Shown one piece after another: positions 23,801-38,270 of a DNA stretch of 64,000 bases. The notes beneath the pieces were generated by a model. The model was not told the origin of the DNA, searched no databases, and saw only the letters and a program-made list of their open reading frames with translations. Every line of letters begins with the position of its first letter. The stretch's first letter is position 1. This stretch comes from Xiphophorus maculatus. Taxonomy: Eukaryota; Chordata; Actinopteri; Cyprinodontiformes; Poeciliidae. The position numbers and the translations under genes were made by a program. The DNA is taken from positions 22,116,501 through 22,180,500 of the forward strand of contig NC_036447.1 in assembly GCF_002775205.1 (NCBI RefSeq), in the 5' to 3' direction.

Positions 23801-25787
23801 AAACTCAAACATACAAACTCATAGAACACAAAGGCAACATTTGAAACATTATAATTTAGTCAACAAATTGTCTTTGTTAAATTTTCATTGATTATGTTTC
23901 AAAAGAAACTAAACAGGTGGGTTTTTAGTCCAGATTTAAGGGAACTCAGTGTTTCAGCATATTTGCTATTTTCTTGCAGTTTGTTCCAGATTTGTGGTGC
24001 ATAGAAGCTGAATGTTGCTTCTCCATGTTTGGTTCTGGTTCTGGAGATGCAGAGCAGAACCAGAACCAGAAGACCTGAGAGGTCTGGAAGGTTGACACAA
24101 CAACAACAGATCTTTAATGTATTCTGATGCTGAGCTGTTCAGTGATTTATAAACTAACTGTAGCAGCTTGTGCTCTTTCTAGAAGTTTTATCTCAGGTGT
24201 GTCCAATCTCCCATTAGAGACAATTGAGCCAACACAGGTCAATCCTGGACCTACCAGTCCTTCCTGTTGCCTGGACCTTCATAAATGAAGTCTGAATGTT
24301 TAGTGTTGATTTTTTGTAAACAATGTTTCGAATTGTTATTACATGCTTTTCTTCTCTGTGTCTGTTTTTAGGAAATTTTCTGTCCATGCCTATTGAATAT
24401 TCAATTCTCTTCTTTTCAGATCTGACCTTATTTTACATTCTGCGTGTCGTCCTGTTTCTGCTGTGGATCCTGCCGTTTGTCCTTCTGATGATTCTTAAAA
24501 GACAATTGAAGCAACAAGGTGAATTTATCCAGAACATCAACCCACAACAATAAAGAACAAGAAAAAAAGGATCAATGATGTAAGTCCACAAAGCTGCCGC
24601 TCTGAAAGATTTCTTCTTGCGAGGACATTAGTTAAGTTTTCATTAACTATAAAATAAATTTGTTTAATGGAAACACACCAATTTCCAAAAAACTTAAGAG
24701 TTTCAATAAAACGTTTTGCAGTAGGTATATAATGTTTTCCAGTCGTGTTGAAATAGAAGTATTTCGCGAAACTGCAATGGAAAAACTTTTTTTGCATCAC
24801 ACAAGTAACATGATACATATCCAGATGTTACTGCTGGCGAAAAAGTTAAAGATGACGACAGGAAACAGTAGCAGGATGATGGTTTGTTTTGGGGCTTTTT
24901 TGGGATAATGTGCAGCAGTCTCCACCAGAGCTCTCACAGTTCATAAAAAATACAAACGTGTAAAATCCACAGCTCTTCTGAGAAATCACAGACTGCAATT
25001 TACCCAAAACGCTGCATACAAAGCCGCTCCCAATAAGCAACTTGCCACTCCAGCATAAGATGCTGACGTCTCCTCTGATGGCTGATAGAGAAGTGCTAGC
25101 GCCAAGACTGAATGATGAAAATATCTCATTATAACTTTAGTCAAGATTAGCAGAATATTGACAAATATTTGCACACAATTGTAACAGAAACACAGCTAGT
25201 GACTGCACTAGTGGATTTCTATATGTCTTACTATCCTGGATAGATTACATAAATCTCTAAAACAAAAGTAAAAAGAAGTGATGACAACTGGATCCAAAAC
25301 GTTTCCTGTTACTTATTTTTATATCCACTAGGGAAAGTTTTCTGTTTCTGTTAAGTTTCTCCATGTCTTTGTCACGTCTCAAAAGATGCTTCATCAAAAT
25401 TTCAACAGGTGGATTTGAGAAGTTTGATCACAAATCGCAGCCTTTGAGGATTCAGTATACATTTCTCCTACATTAATAACTTTTTCATCACCCTCTACAT
25501 TGGTTCTTTGCTCAATGGATGACTTTATCTTTGTGTTCAGATCCTTCAGGTTTTGTCCTGTGAGATTATGAACATTAATCCAGATTAGTTTTTCTGCTCA
25601 GTAATATAAATCTCATTTATCTGAATATCATAAATGATTATTTTTCAGATTTGTGAAAATCCAGAAGACAGCTCAACCTTTGCATCAAAGCATCAGGAGC
25701 AACGATGAAGCTGCAGAATCTCAACATGTGAACCAAAGTCTCACCACAAATGAAGATATTTATTCTGATTGTCGGAAAGCAAATTGA
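20874..25787 (+). CDS. CD300/pIgR-like Ig receptor, gene B (hybrid)
   Basis: Three-Ig type I receptor of the same group. Exons: signal 20874-20910 (MWSFQIVLFILS); Ig1 21284-21607; Ig2 22589-22909; Ig3 23052-23330; stalk 23427-23510; small stalk exon 23647-23676; membrane 24420-24518; possible 19-nt micro-exon 25541-25559; tail 25649-25787. The total is 443 aa if the micro-exon is used. Ig1 (GLIHVFGYEGGNVNVSCPYD, then KYLCNDPCG, DAQTYWCG) and the signal peptide are almost identical to gene C. The membrane segment and tail are almost identical to gene A (tail NEDIYSDC versus NEDLYSDC in A). B is therefore best read as a recombinant: C-type outside, A-type membrane and inside. Sequons include NKT in Ig2, and NCT, NQT and NVS in Ig3. 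No frameshift or stop was seen in the assembled exons. Confidence 0.8.
21047..21231 (+). mobile_element. short LINE-derived insert in intron 1 of gene B
   Basis: Begins gacaagatggcgccctctg, resembling the 5' ends of some LINEs. It ends in gtcagactaagaatttcatt...gacaataat, resembling fish LINE 3' ends. With only about 185 bp between, it is probably an internally deleted or non-autonomous copy. The same insert lies in gene C (26776-26960) and copy D (31704-31884), but not in gene A. Confidence 0.45.
23730..24199 (-). mobile_element. LINE-type repeat with ATTTG tail, copy in gene B intron
   Basis: Duplicate of the insertion at 18001-18470, carried along by the 5,729-bp tandem duplication. Gene C lacks it at the equivalent place. 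Confidence 0.55.
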
Positions 25788-26602
25788 TGAGATGCACTGC
25801 AGAGGAAATTATTATATACATTTCAAGCTAATTTAAAGATTTAGATGCTAATTGCTAAATATTTTAATGATGCAACTTGTTTTATTACAGTAAGTTTCTC
25901 CACACAATAATACATAAGAGGTTTTTGATGAACCAGCCTTTGTTTCTTTTTAAATTAAGACTAAATCATGAAGGTGATAAGGTTTTCTGTAGAGGAAAAC
26001 ACTTTTTATATCTGCAGTATTTTCATGGTCTTAAATTGTTCTAGTAATCTGTTTTATGTTTCTATATTTGTCATTTGTCAGCTTGACTGTAAAATAAATT
26101 TTAATTTAACCTCAATGTGTGGCAACATGTTTCTTCCTGCTCATTTTATTCACTAGATTCTGTTACTATAAGCAGTTTTGCAATGAGAGAAAGAGAACCT
26201 GGAGAACATCGATGAATGTTCTAAAATAAATAAGCAAACTATAGACAGAAAGTTCTGCTTCACTTATATGTAAACAGGAAATATTCTTGCTGAGATGATA
26301 CAGCACTAACCACTACACCTCAGCCCTCCCACATTTCCTATGACCATTTCCTCCAACTTTGTAAACACTTATTTTAATTTTACTAATAATAAGCATGTCT
26401 TCTTACTGTTTTGGTTGTTTTGATAGAGTTTAGTTTTAGCATTTGAAAAATAGAGAAAATGATCATTATACACATCATTTATGGGGCCTGCTGATATGTG
26501 TGAAGGGCTGAACTCATCACACCAATGTGGTTTCCTTAAAATACGTCATGCTTCACTTCAACATTGTTTCTGGTTTAGTTTGTCGTCCTCAGTAATGCAC
26601 AG
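25788..26602 (+). other. gene B 3' region and gene C promoter region
   Basis: Duplicate of 20059-20873 with a few substitutions. Candidate AATAAA at 26093-26098. No other gene is visible. Confidence 0.35.
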
Positions 26603-29600
26603 ATGTGGAGCTTCCAGATTGTGTTGTTCATCTTGTCTGGTAAGTTTTAATATTTATTTGTTTTCAAATATAAATTAAACAGTTTCCATTGGCTTTAAAA
26701 AGCAGGAGTAGATTTTGTCATTTTAAAATCATAAACATTTTCTTAACATTATAAAAATTTAGAATAAAATCAATTAGACAAGATGGCGCCCTCTGTAGCT
26801 GACATACTACTTTTGTTTTTCGATTTGCTTTTAAATAAATACGTCTAAAATCTATCCATTGTCTTTTACAGATACGACCTTTTCTATTTATATATTTACT
26901 GTTTGCTGAGGAGTCAGACTAAGAATTTCATTCTATTTTTTTTACACATGACAATAATTTTTATTTAAAGTTAGTTGCGTTGAATTATATTTTTGTTCTC
27001 TCCTGTTTCCAGCTGCTGTGTGTTGTGTGAGCCGTGCTGCTGGTTTGATTCATGTGTTTGGATACGAAGGAGGAAATGTGAATGTTTCTTGTCCATATGA
27101 CGAGGGTTATGAAAGTTATGAGAAGTATCTGTGTAACGACCCCTGTGGAAAAAACGATGTTTTCACAAGATCCCAAAAACATAAGAACAAATACTTCACC
27201 TATGATGACAAAACATCAAGAATCTTCACTGTGACCATCTCTGGTCTATATTTGGATGATGCTCAAACATACTGGTGTGGAGTGAGCAGAAGAGGAAAAG
27301 ATCTCTACACTGAAGTAAAGCTGGAAGTAAGAAAAGGTAAATAGTTTTAACTGGAAGATTAAACATTTGAGGTAGCATAATAGATTGAACTTTACAGATG
27401 ATACACAAAATAATGTATTAGCAGAAATGTTTTCATGAAGATACTCTGAAATGCAACATTTTGAACTTCCCTCATTCTGTCTCAGGGCAGTCAGACGGTC
27501 AGAACTGATTTACACTGACAGAAAATGTTGAATTATCTGCAAATAAATTCAACATTTACTATATAAGACTCTGAGGCCTTAGAAAGGAAAGCAAGAGAAT
27601 GAAAACTGTGTGAAAACAGATTCAACACTGAATATCACTGAAATATTTTGAACATGGATATAAATATAACAGTTCTTATATTTACAATATTTCAAAAATA
27701 TTTAAAGATTCTCAACAATCTTGGAGGTTTTTCTGCACCGGCAGTGAGTAGCGCATCATTGATAAGATAAAGATGAGGATTTGTCCCTTAAATGTTTCAC
27801 ATCCATGGCAACATTTTATATTGAATGTGTCCTGATATACATGATGTTCTATAAACTACAATGGACTAAAAAACTACAACACAGCAGGAAGTTTCAGGAA
27901 GTCAGAAGACTTAAAAAAAGAAATCTTAAAAGTCTGAAATAAATGAAGCATCTTAACTTCTTACATATATATCAATTGGTCATTAAAAGAAAAAGGTAAC
28001 AAAATTAATTGCATTTCATGGTATTGTTGTTGAAAGGAAAAATACTAATTTAGTTGTTGTACAGTAATGTAATTTATATAAAATCAACTTGGTTACACAG
28101 CTATACATTTCAAATATTGCTGTGTAAGCAAGTAAGCATGCATTGAATATAATTTCTTGTGGGCAATACGTTTTTGTTTTTTTACATTTTAATTTCACTC
28201 ATATTAAGAGAATGTTATGAACTTTTATATTCTAATTTACTTAATTCAAGTTTCTGGTGAACTGTACAGGTTTATGTATCTTTTATTATCTGACAGACTT
28301 TTTTATCTTCCTATCAGACAGATGCTGCGACAAAGTGAATAAAATCCAAAGTATTGAGGAAGGTTCAGTGACCATCAGCTGTCCGTACGACTCTCAGTCT
28401 GTCAACAAGCTGAAGTTCCTCTGCAGAGGAAACCGGCCCTCCACATGTCGACAGCAGGCAGTGATCACCTCTAGCAACACACAAAATGGACGATTCAGAA
28501 TCTCTGATGACAGGAAGTCAAGAATATTCACAGTGACCATTTCCAGTCTGACCCTGAAGGATTCTGGGTCGTATCTTTGTGGAGTCCAGAGAAACTCAGG
28601 ATTTGATTATTTCTCTGCTGTTGAACTGGAGGTCAAAGGTGAGAAATGATAACATTCCTTAATTTCCCCTCCCCCATTTTTGAATTAGTGAAAAGAGCAC
28701 ATATTTTATAAATTGATGCACAGACATTTGTACCACTAAATCTTATATAGATTCATGTATGAATAAAATCTCTCTGACAGAATTAAAGTCATACAACATC
28801 AGTGGCATCGAGGGACGTCCAGTAACTCTGCAGTGTCCTAATTCAGGACAACAACATGATAACAAGAAGTTCCTCTGTAAAGGAGACCAACACAACATCT
28901 GTACAGACATGATGGAGAACCAAACAAAGTTCAAGCTGCTCAATGTCTCCTCCACCTGTTTCTCTGTGATCATCACTGAACTGGAAGCAGCTGATGCAGG
29001 AACATACTACTGTGGTTCAGACTCTCAGCTGAGATTCATAAAGATACAGCTGGCAGTCGGTGAGACCAACACAGAGAGAGATAGAATAATAAAAAGCAAC
29101 ACAAAATCTAGGTTAAGGTTTTTTACCACATTATGTTTTGTATTTTCTCTGACAGTCTCTCCAAATAAAACCAGCTCTGTGGCTCCAACCAGCTCTGCTG
29201 AACATTTGACATCACAGCCACCATCATCACATAATCCTGGTAAACTCTTTAGATTTCTTTCTATATCTCTGTTACTCCTGTTGTTTGTTCAGTCTTCTCA
29301 TTCCAATCATTAGAAATATCCAGATGTTCAGAGTTATCTTCTCTGAGCTGCTTTATAACGTAAAGTGGATTTCTGCATTATTAAACTGAAGTCTGAGTTT
29401 TATCAGTTTTGAATTGACTGATATAAACAACAATCCAGACCTAACCATCTACATTAACAAAGCATTTACACATTCATAAAAGGAGATTTTTTAGGTAAGA
29501 CAGTAAAGTTTCTCTTTTCAAGGAATCATGCCACTGAGGTTTGAACTTGAAGTGGTAGACATATTGACTTACCATAATGGATTTAAATGTATCAACAATA

Positions 29601-30180
29601 AGTTAAGAAAACCATCTAAATGTGGTGGAGATAGAACGAGAAAACAGGAACATGTCTATCAGGTCTGACTAAAATAAGTAATTCATGTCATTCTGTGATG
29701 TTTCTGTGGAGGGTTCTGTTTCTGTGAACCAGCTAAGTTCTCCATTTCCTTGTTTTCAGATGTTTCTTTATTCTACATTCTGCCTGCGGTCTTCGCTCTG
29801 CTTCTGATCCTGACATTTGTCCTTTTGCTGGTTTTAAAATACAAATCAAGGATCAAGCAAGGTACATTTATACAGATTATACACTAACACATAAATCTTC
29901 CACAGAATCACATCATGTTTACTTTGTGTTTTCAGTGGATGGAATCAATGCAAACGTGTTGAACTCTGCTGATAGTAATGTGGAGATGAGAATCAATGAT
30001 GTGAGTAAATTCAACTTCAGCTACAAGATATTTGATGTTTCTTGCAAAGAGAAACCAATTAATTTCATATATTATTATTTTTAGGTCTATGATTTACAAG
30101 AGGATGTTGTTTACATGAACTCTTCCTTTCCAAACATGTTGAATCGTGATAACAATGATATCTACAACAACATCCTTTAA
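26603..30180 (+). CDS. CD300/pIgR-like Ig receptor, gene C
   Basis: Three-Ig type I receptor, 435 aa, with all exon phases closing. Signal 26603-26639; Ig1 27013-27336; Ig2 28318-28638; Ig3 28781-29059; stalk 29156-29239; membrane 29760-29861; tail 29936-30000 and 30085-30180 (stop TAA 30178-30180). The ectodomain is nearly that of gene B. Two substitutions destroy sequons: NKT to NKI in Ig2 and NNCT to NICT in Ig3. The membrane segment (ILPAVFALLLILTFVLLLVL) has no charged residue, unlike A and B. The tail is unrelated to A and B and has three tyrosines, in VYDLQ, VVYMNSS and DIYNNIL. The last two fit the YxN consensus bound by Grb2-type SH2 domains; neither is a canonical ITIM because position -2 or +3 fails. 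The small stalk exon of A and B is not seen here. AATAAA at 30672-30677 may serve as its poly(A) signal. Confidence 0.85.
26776..26960 (+). mobile_element. short LINE-derived insert in intron 1 of gene C
   Basis: Same insert as at 21047-21231, in the same position of the gene. Confidence 0.45.
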
Positions 30181-31550
30181 AGGAGACCAGCAGAAGTTAA
30201 GAACCACGTGACCAATGTTTCTAACATCTTGGGTGTGATGATGGCCCCCTGCCTGCTGTTTTGCAATGTGGCCTGTTAATTTTCATTCAATGAGGGTCTT
30301 GGAGTTGGGAGTTGCTTATAATCACTGGTCCACCTGGATCATGTATCCAGGGGCCTGGATGACCATTCATGGACATCCAGGCCCAGAAGCAGAGAGAACT
30401 AGAGGTCAGATCGAGAGGCGGAGCCAGGAACCAGAAGGTGTGGGGTGCTTCAGTCGCTTGACACGATGTGGGAAAAAGTTTGTGGTTCGGATGGACCACA
30501 TGTGGAGGAGTCGCTTGACCAGACCTGGGAGCAGAGGCTGAGGCCTGTGGGGGCAAACCAGTCCATGACTGAGGGAGATCTGCACCAGGCGGAGGACCAG
30601 GCCGAAAGGAGCACACGCCGGTGTAGCGGTTCTTGGGCTGCCGCCCACTAAATCTAGACAATCATTTTAATAATAAATGCCTCTGAAGGGCTTAAAATGG
30701 TTCTTGTTGTCGTATCCTCCCAGTTTCTTGTTGCAGTCATCAGAGTCAGGCCGTAACATTGTGTAACAGATGTCAGATAAGGATATTTAATACTTATTAG
30801 TATTAAATATCTAATATTTAATACTTATTAGTTTTTATCTCAACTGTTATTAAGGTGTGTTGAAACTATATGCAGACAGAACAAGTCAAATTGACATGTA
30901 CTGTCATATCAGCCTGGGCAGTGAAGGGCAGATGATCTGTTCACTGTGTCACAATATGCATCTTTAGGCTCTGTTGTGTTTCTGAAACCAAGAAGGAATT
31001 TCAAAAGAAGTTTCAAAGAATCTACACATACAAAAAATTATTCACACCTATGGCAGATTTAGGAGTTTGGTCCTATTTTAATTTTAGCATTTTCTTTCAC
31101 TAGATCCTGTTACTATAAGCAGTTTTTGCAATGAGAGAAAGAGAACCTGGAGAACATCGATGAATGTTCTAAAATAAATAAGCAAACTATAGACAGAAAG
31201 TTCTGCTTCACTTATATTTAAACAGGAAATATTCTTGCTGAGATGATACAGCACTAACCACTACACCTCAGCCCTCCCACGTTTCCTATGGCCATTTCCT
31301 CCAACTTTGTGAGCACTTATTTTTATTTTACTAATAATAAGCATGTCTTCTTACTGTTTTGGTTGTTTTCACAGAGTTCAGTTTTATTATTTGAAAAATA
31401 GAGAAAATGATCATTATACACATCATTTATGAGGCCTGCTGATATGTGTGAAGGGCTGAACTCATCACACCAATGTGGTTTCCTTAAAATACGTCATGCT
31501 TCACTTCAACATTGTTTCTGGTTTAGTTTGTCGTCCTCAGTAATGCAAAG
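30181..31550 (+). other. gene C 3' region and copy D upstream region
   Basis: 30497-31093 is the block also found at 14340-14934. At about 31094 it switches to sequence homologous to the region upstream of genes B and C (from 20426), leading to the copy D start. The junction marks an old recombination or duplication breakpoint. The open frames at 30266-30661 on both strands belong to this repeated non-coding block and match no family I know. Confidence 0.5.
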
Positions 31551-32096
31551 ATGTGGAGCTTCCAGATCGTGTTGTTCATCTTGTCTGGTAAGTTTTAATA
31601 TTTATTTGTTTACAAATATAAATTAAACAGTTTCCATTGGCTTTAAAAAGCAGGAGTAGATTTTGTCATTTTAAAATCATAAAAATTTAGGCTAAAGTCA
31701 AATAGACAAGATGGCGCCCTCCGTGGCTGATATACTACTGTTGTGTTTCTTTTTGCTTTTAATTAAATACATTTACAATCAATCCATTATCTTTTATAGA
31801 TATGGCCTTTTCTATTTATATATGTACACTTTGCTGAGGAGTCAGACTAAGAATTTCATTCTATGTTTTTACAAATGACAATAATTTTTATTTAAAGTTT
31901 GTTGCGTTGAATTATATTTTTGTTCTCTCCTGTTTCCAGCTGCTGTGTGTTGTGTGAGCCGTGCTGCTGGTTTGATCCGTGTGTTTGGATACAAAGGTGG
32001 AAATGCGAATGTTTCCTGTCCATATGACGAGGGTTATGAAAGTTATGAGAAGTATCTGTGTAACAACCCATGTGGAAAAAACGATGTTTTCACAAG
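31551..32096 (+). pseudogene. Ig receptor copy D, 5' remnant
   Basis: Signal exon 31551-31587 (MWSFQIVLFILS) and the first half of an Ig1 exon from 31940, both clearly homologous to genes B and C but more diverged (GLIRVFGYKGGNANVSCPYD, KYLCNNPCG). The Ig1 exon breaks off after NDVFT/S, where retrotransposon sequence begins. No Ig2, Ig3, stalk or tail exons follow before r3hcc1l, so the gene is a truncated stub. The same intron-1 LINE insert is present at 31704-31884. Confidence 0.88.
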
Positions 32097-32758
32097 TGGC
32101 ATTGATATTTGGTTCTGTTGGGTACCAGCACATGAAGGTGTAAAAGGCAATGAAAAGGCAAATAAATTATAACAAGTGGAGGGGGCAATAACAATTACAA
32201 TTCCTTTTGGGACATGGGAAGGGAAATCGCTTATTAAGAGTAAAGAAAATGAAACATGGCAAAAAAGGTGGAATGAAGATAAGAAAGGAAGAAGATTATA
32301 TGAAGTACAAAAGTCAGTTTTTATTAGAAATATTAATGAGAGAAACAGAAGGGAAGAAATAATAATGATCAGATTAGGAGTAGGTCATACCTATTGAAAT
32401 GACATTTTATGTTTAATAAGGAGGAAAATAATGATAAATGTGAAAGATGTGGAGAGGAGGAAAATGTAGGACACGTATTGATGAACTGTAAGACATCTGA
32501 ACCTGAAAGGGAGAAATTGAGAAGAATGGTTGGAAGCACAGCTCAAGAATGGAGTCTTAAAGGGATACTGGGAAATGAAGGAAACATAATGGATATTTAC
32601 AGATTAAGGAAAGCATTATTTATTTATCTTCAGAATACAAAATTAAAAAATAGAATTTGATAGATGGAAAGTAATGTTGATACACACTCGTGTACAGTAG
32701 GTGGCGGTATTCACCTTAAATTTGCCTGCGATCTTCCATATTAGAAAAGAAGAAGAAG
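32097..32758 (+). mobile_element. 5'-truncated I-clade (RNase H-bearing) non-LTR retrotransposon
   Basis: Starts inside an RNase H-like domain (WVPAHEGVKGNEKANKL, the retrotransposon VPAHxGxxGNExAD motif). It continues with a degraded C-terminal region ending in a Cys-His cluster (CERCGEEENVGHVLMNC). The coding frame is broken by a stop after the RNase H motif and again near 32395. The 3' end has the ggtggcggtattcacctt stretch and finishes in an (AGA)n/(GAA)n run, typical of fish I/Nimb-like elements. No target-site duplication is apparent. The far side of the insertion does not continue the Ig exon, so a deletion accompanied or followed insertion. Confidence 0.8.
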
Positions 32759-33072
32759 GTTGGTTGAGGTGCGTAGAGAACTCCGTCTCCCATAATGCTT
32801 TGCTTTTGGTGGCGCTCTCGTCATAGAACGCGACAAAATCTGTTGCTAAACAAACCCAACACTGGTAAGCTAAAGCGAAAATGTGTCTCAGATTTGAATG
32901 AAAGAAGTATATTTTAGCGAAATTAGCCAAATGTGTCGAGTAAGGTTACATTTTAAGTGATGTAAACTCTAATACACTGATTTTAAGATTTCGAAAATGT
33001 TTCTCATTTTGTCCGTAGCTGTGAAAGTAATTATCTCCGCTTACTGCAATTTTTAGATATTTGAATTTAAAC
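32759..33072 (+). promoter_or_regulatory. r3hcc1l promoter and 5' UTR
   Basis: GC-richer stretch just upstream of r3hcc1l. It contains ctcccataatgctttgc, which resembles the CCCATAATGC core of ZNF143-type promoter elements. A likely 5' UTR intron runs from a gtaagc donor at 32865 to a ttttag acceptor ending at 33056, 16 bases before the ATG. Transcription start is not determined. Confidence 0.45.
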
Positions 33073-37580
<4,508 letters not shown>

Positions 37581-38264
37581 ATGGACACAAGAATTTTCTT
37601 ATTTTTTTTTTTATTATTTTGTTGAAAATTACTTGGAACTTCAATTCTGGTTTTCTTTCAACCAGTCATGATTGGAGCAAACATCTGGACTCGCGTTCAT
37701 CTTTATTAAAGCACAGAGACTCGAGGTGAAACTATTTGATCCAAAGCTTTTACGTTTGGCATTATAATGTTTCAAAAGAGGTTAATCGCTGCTTTAATTA
37801 AGACATTGTTGAATTTGATGCTAGCCTAGTGAGTAAAGAACACATTTTTACTCTAAATTACTACTGTTCCTCGGTAATAGCTAACATTTTTAAACTCATA
37901 CCAGACTCAGACCAACCACTGCCAACCACAAGCGTTACTTTCAAGACTTTGAGTTAGGACATCATGTGTCGTGCATCTTTTTTGTTTTGTTTTTGTTGTT
38001 ATTGTTGTTCAAGTCTTGTCCTGTTTGCTAAAACCCAGCTTACTGTTGAAATTCATTTGTTGATTTTATTTCAAATGATAAACATCGGGTTCAGTTTGTG
38101 CAGATTGTTCATGTGTAAAGATCAGATTGAGGATGTAAGAGACTTAATGAACTCATCTCCGTTGTTTTGTAAGTTTGAACGAATGGTTTCTTTTTTTTTT
38201 TTTTTCATTTTTATTCTGATACAAAACTGTTTCAGTAGTTTGAGTTGTGGCCTAAACAAGTAAA

Positions 38265-38270
38265 AATAAA
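38265..38270 (+). promoter_or_regulatory. candidate poly(A) signal for r3hcc1l
   Basis: AATAAA about 690 bases past the stop, followed by T/G-rich sequence. An ATTAAA near 37703 is an alternative, closer signal. Confidence 0.4.

Larger units (their letters stand above)
17331..29246. repeat. 5,729-bp near-identical tandem duplication
   Basis: 17331 onward matches 23060 onward, and 23060 onward matches 28789 onward, with a constant offset of 5,729 bases and only scattered substitutions. On the left, identity stops within the Ig3 exon of gene A: upstream intron and exon start differ from B. On the right, it stops just after the stalk exon of gene C (about 29246), where C goes its own way. The segment common to all three copies is about 457 bp (Ig3 exon, short intron, stalk exon). 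Confidence 0.93.

Noticed and set aside
30266-30661. Overlapping open frames of about 90-124 codons after gene C
   Set aside because: Part of a non-coding block also present at 14340-14934, where the frames are broken.
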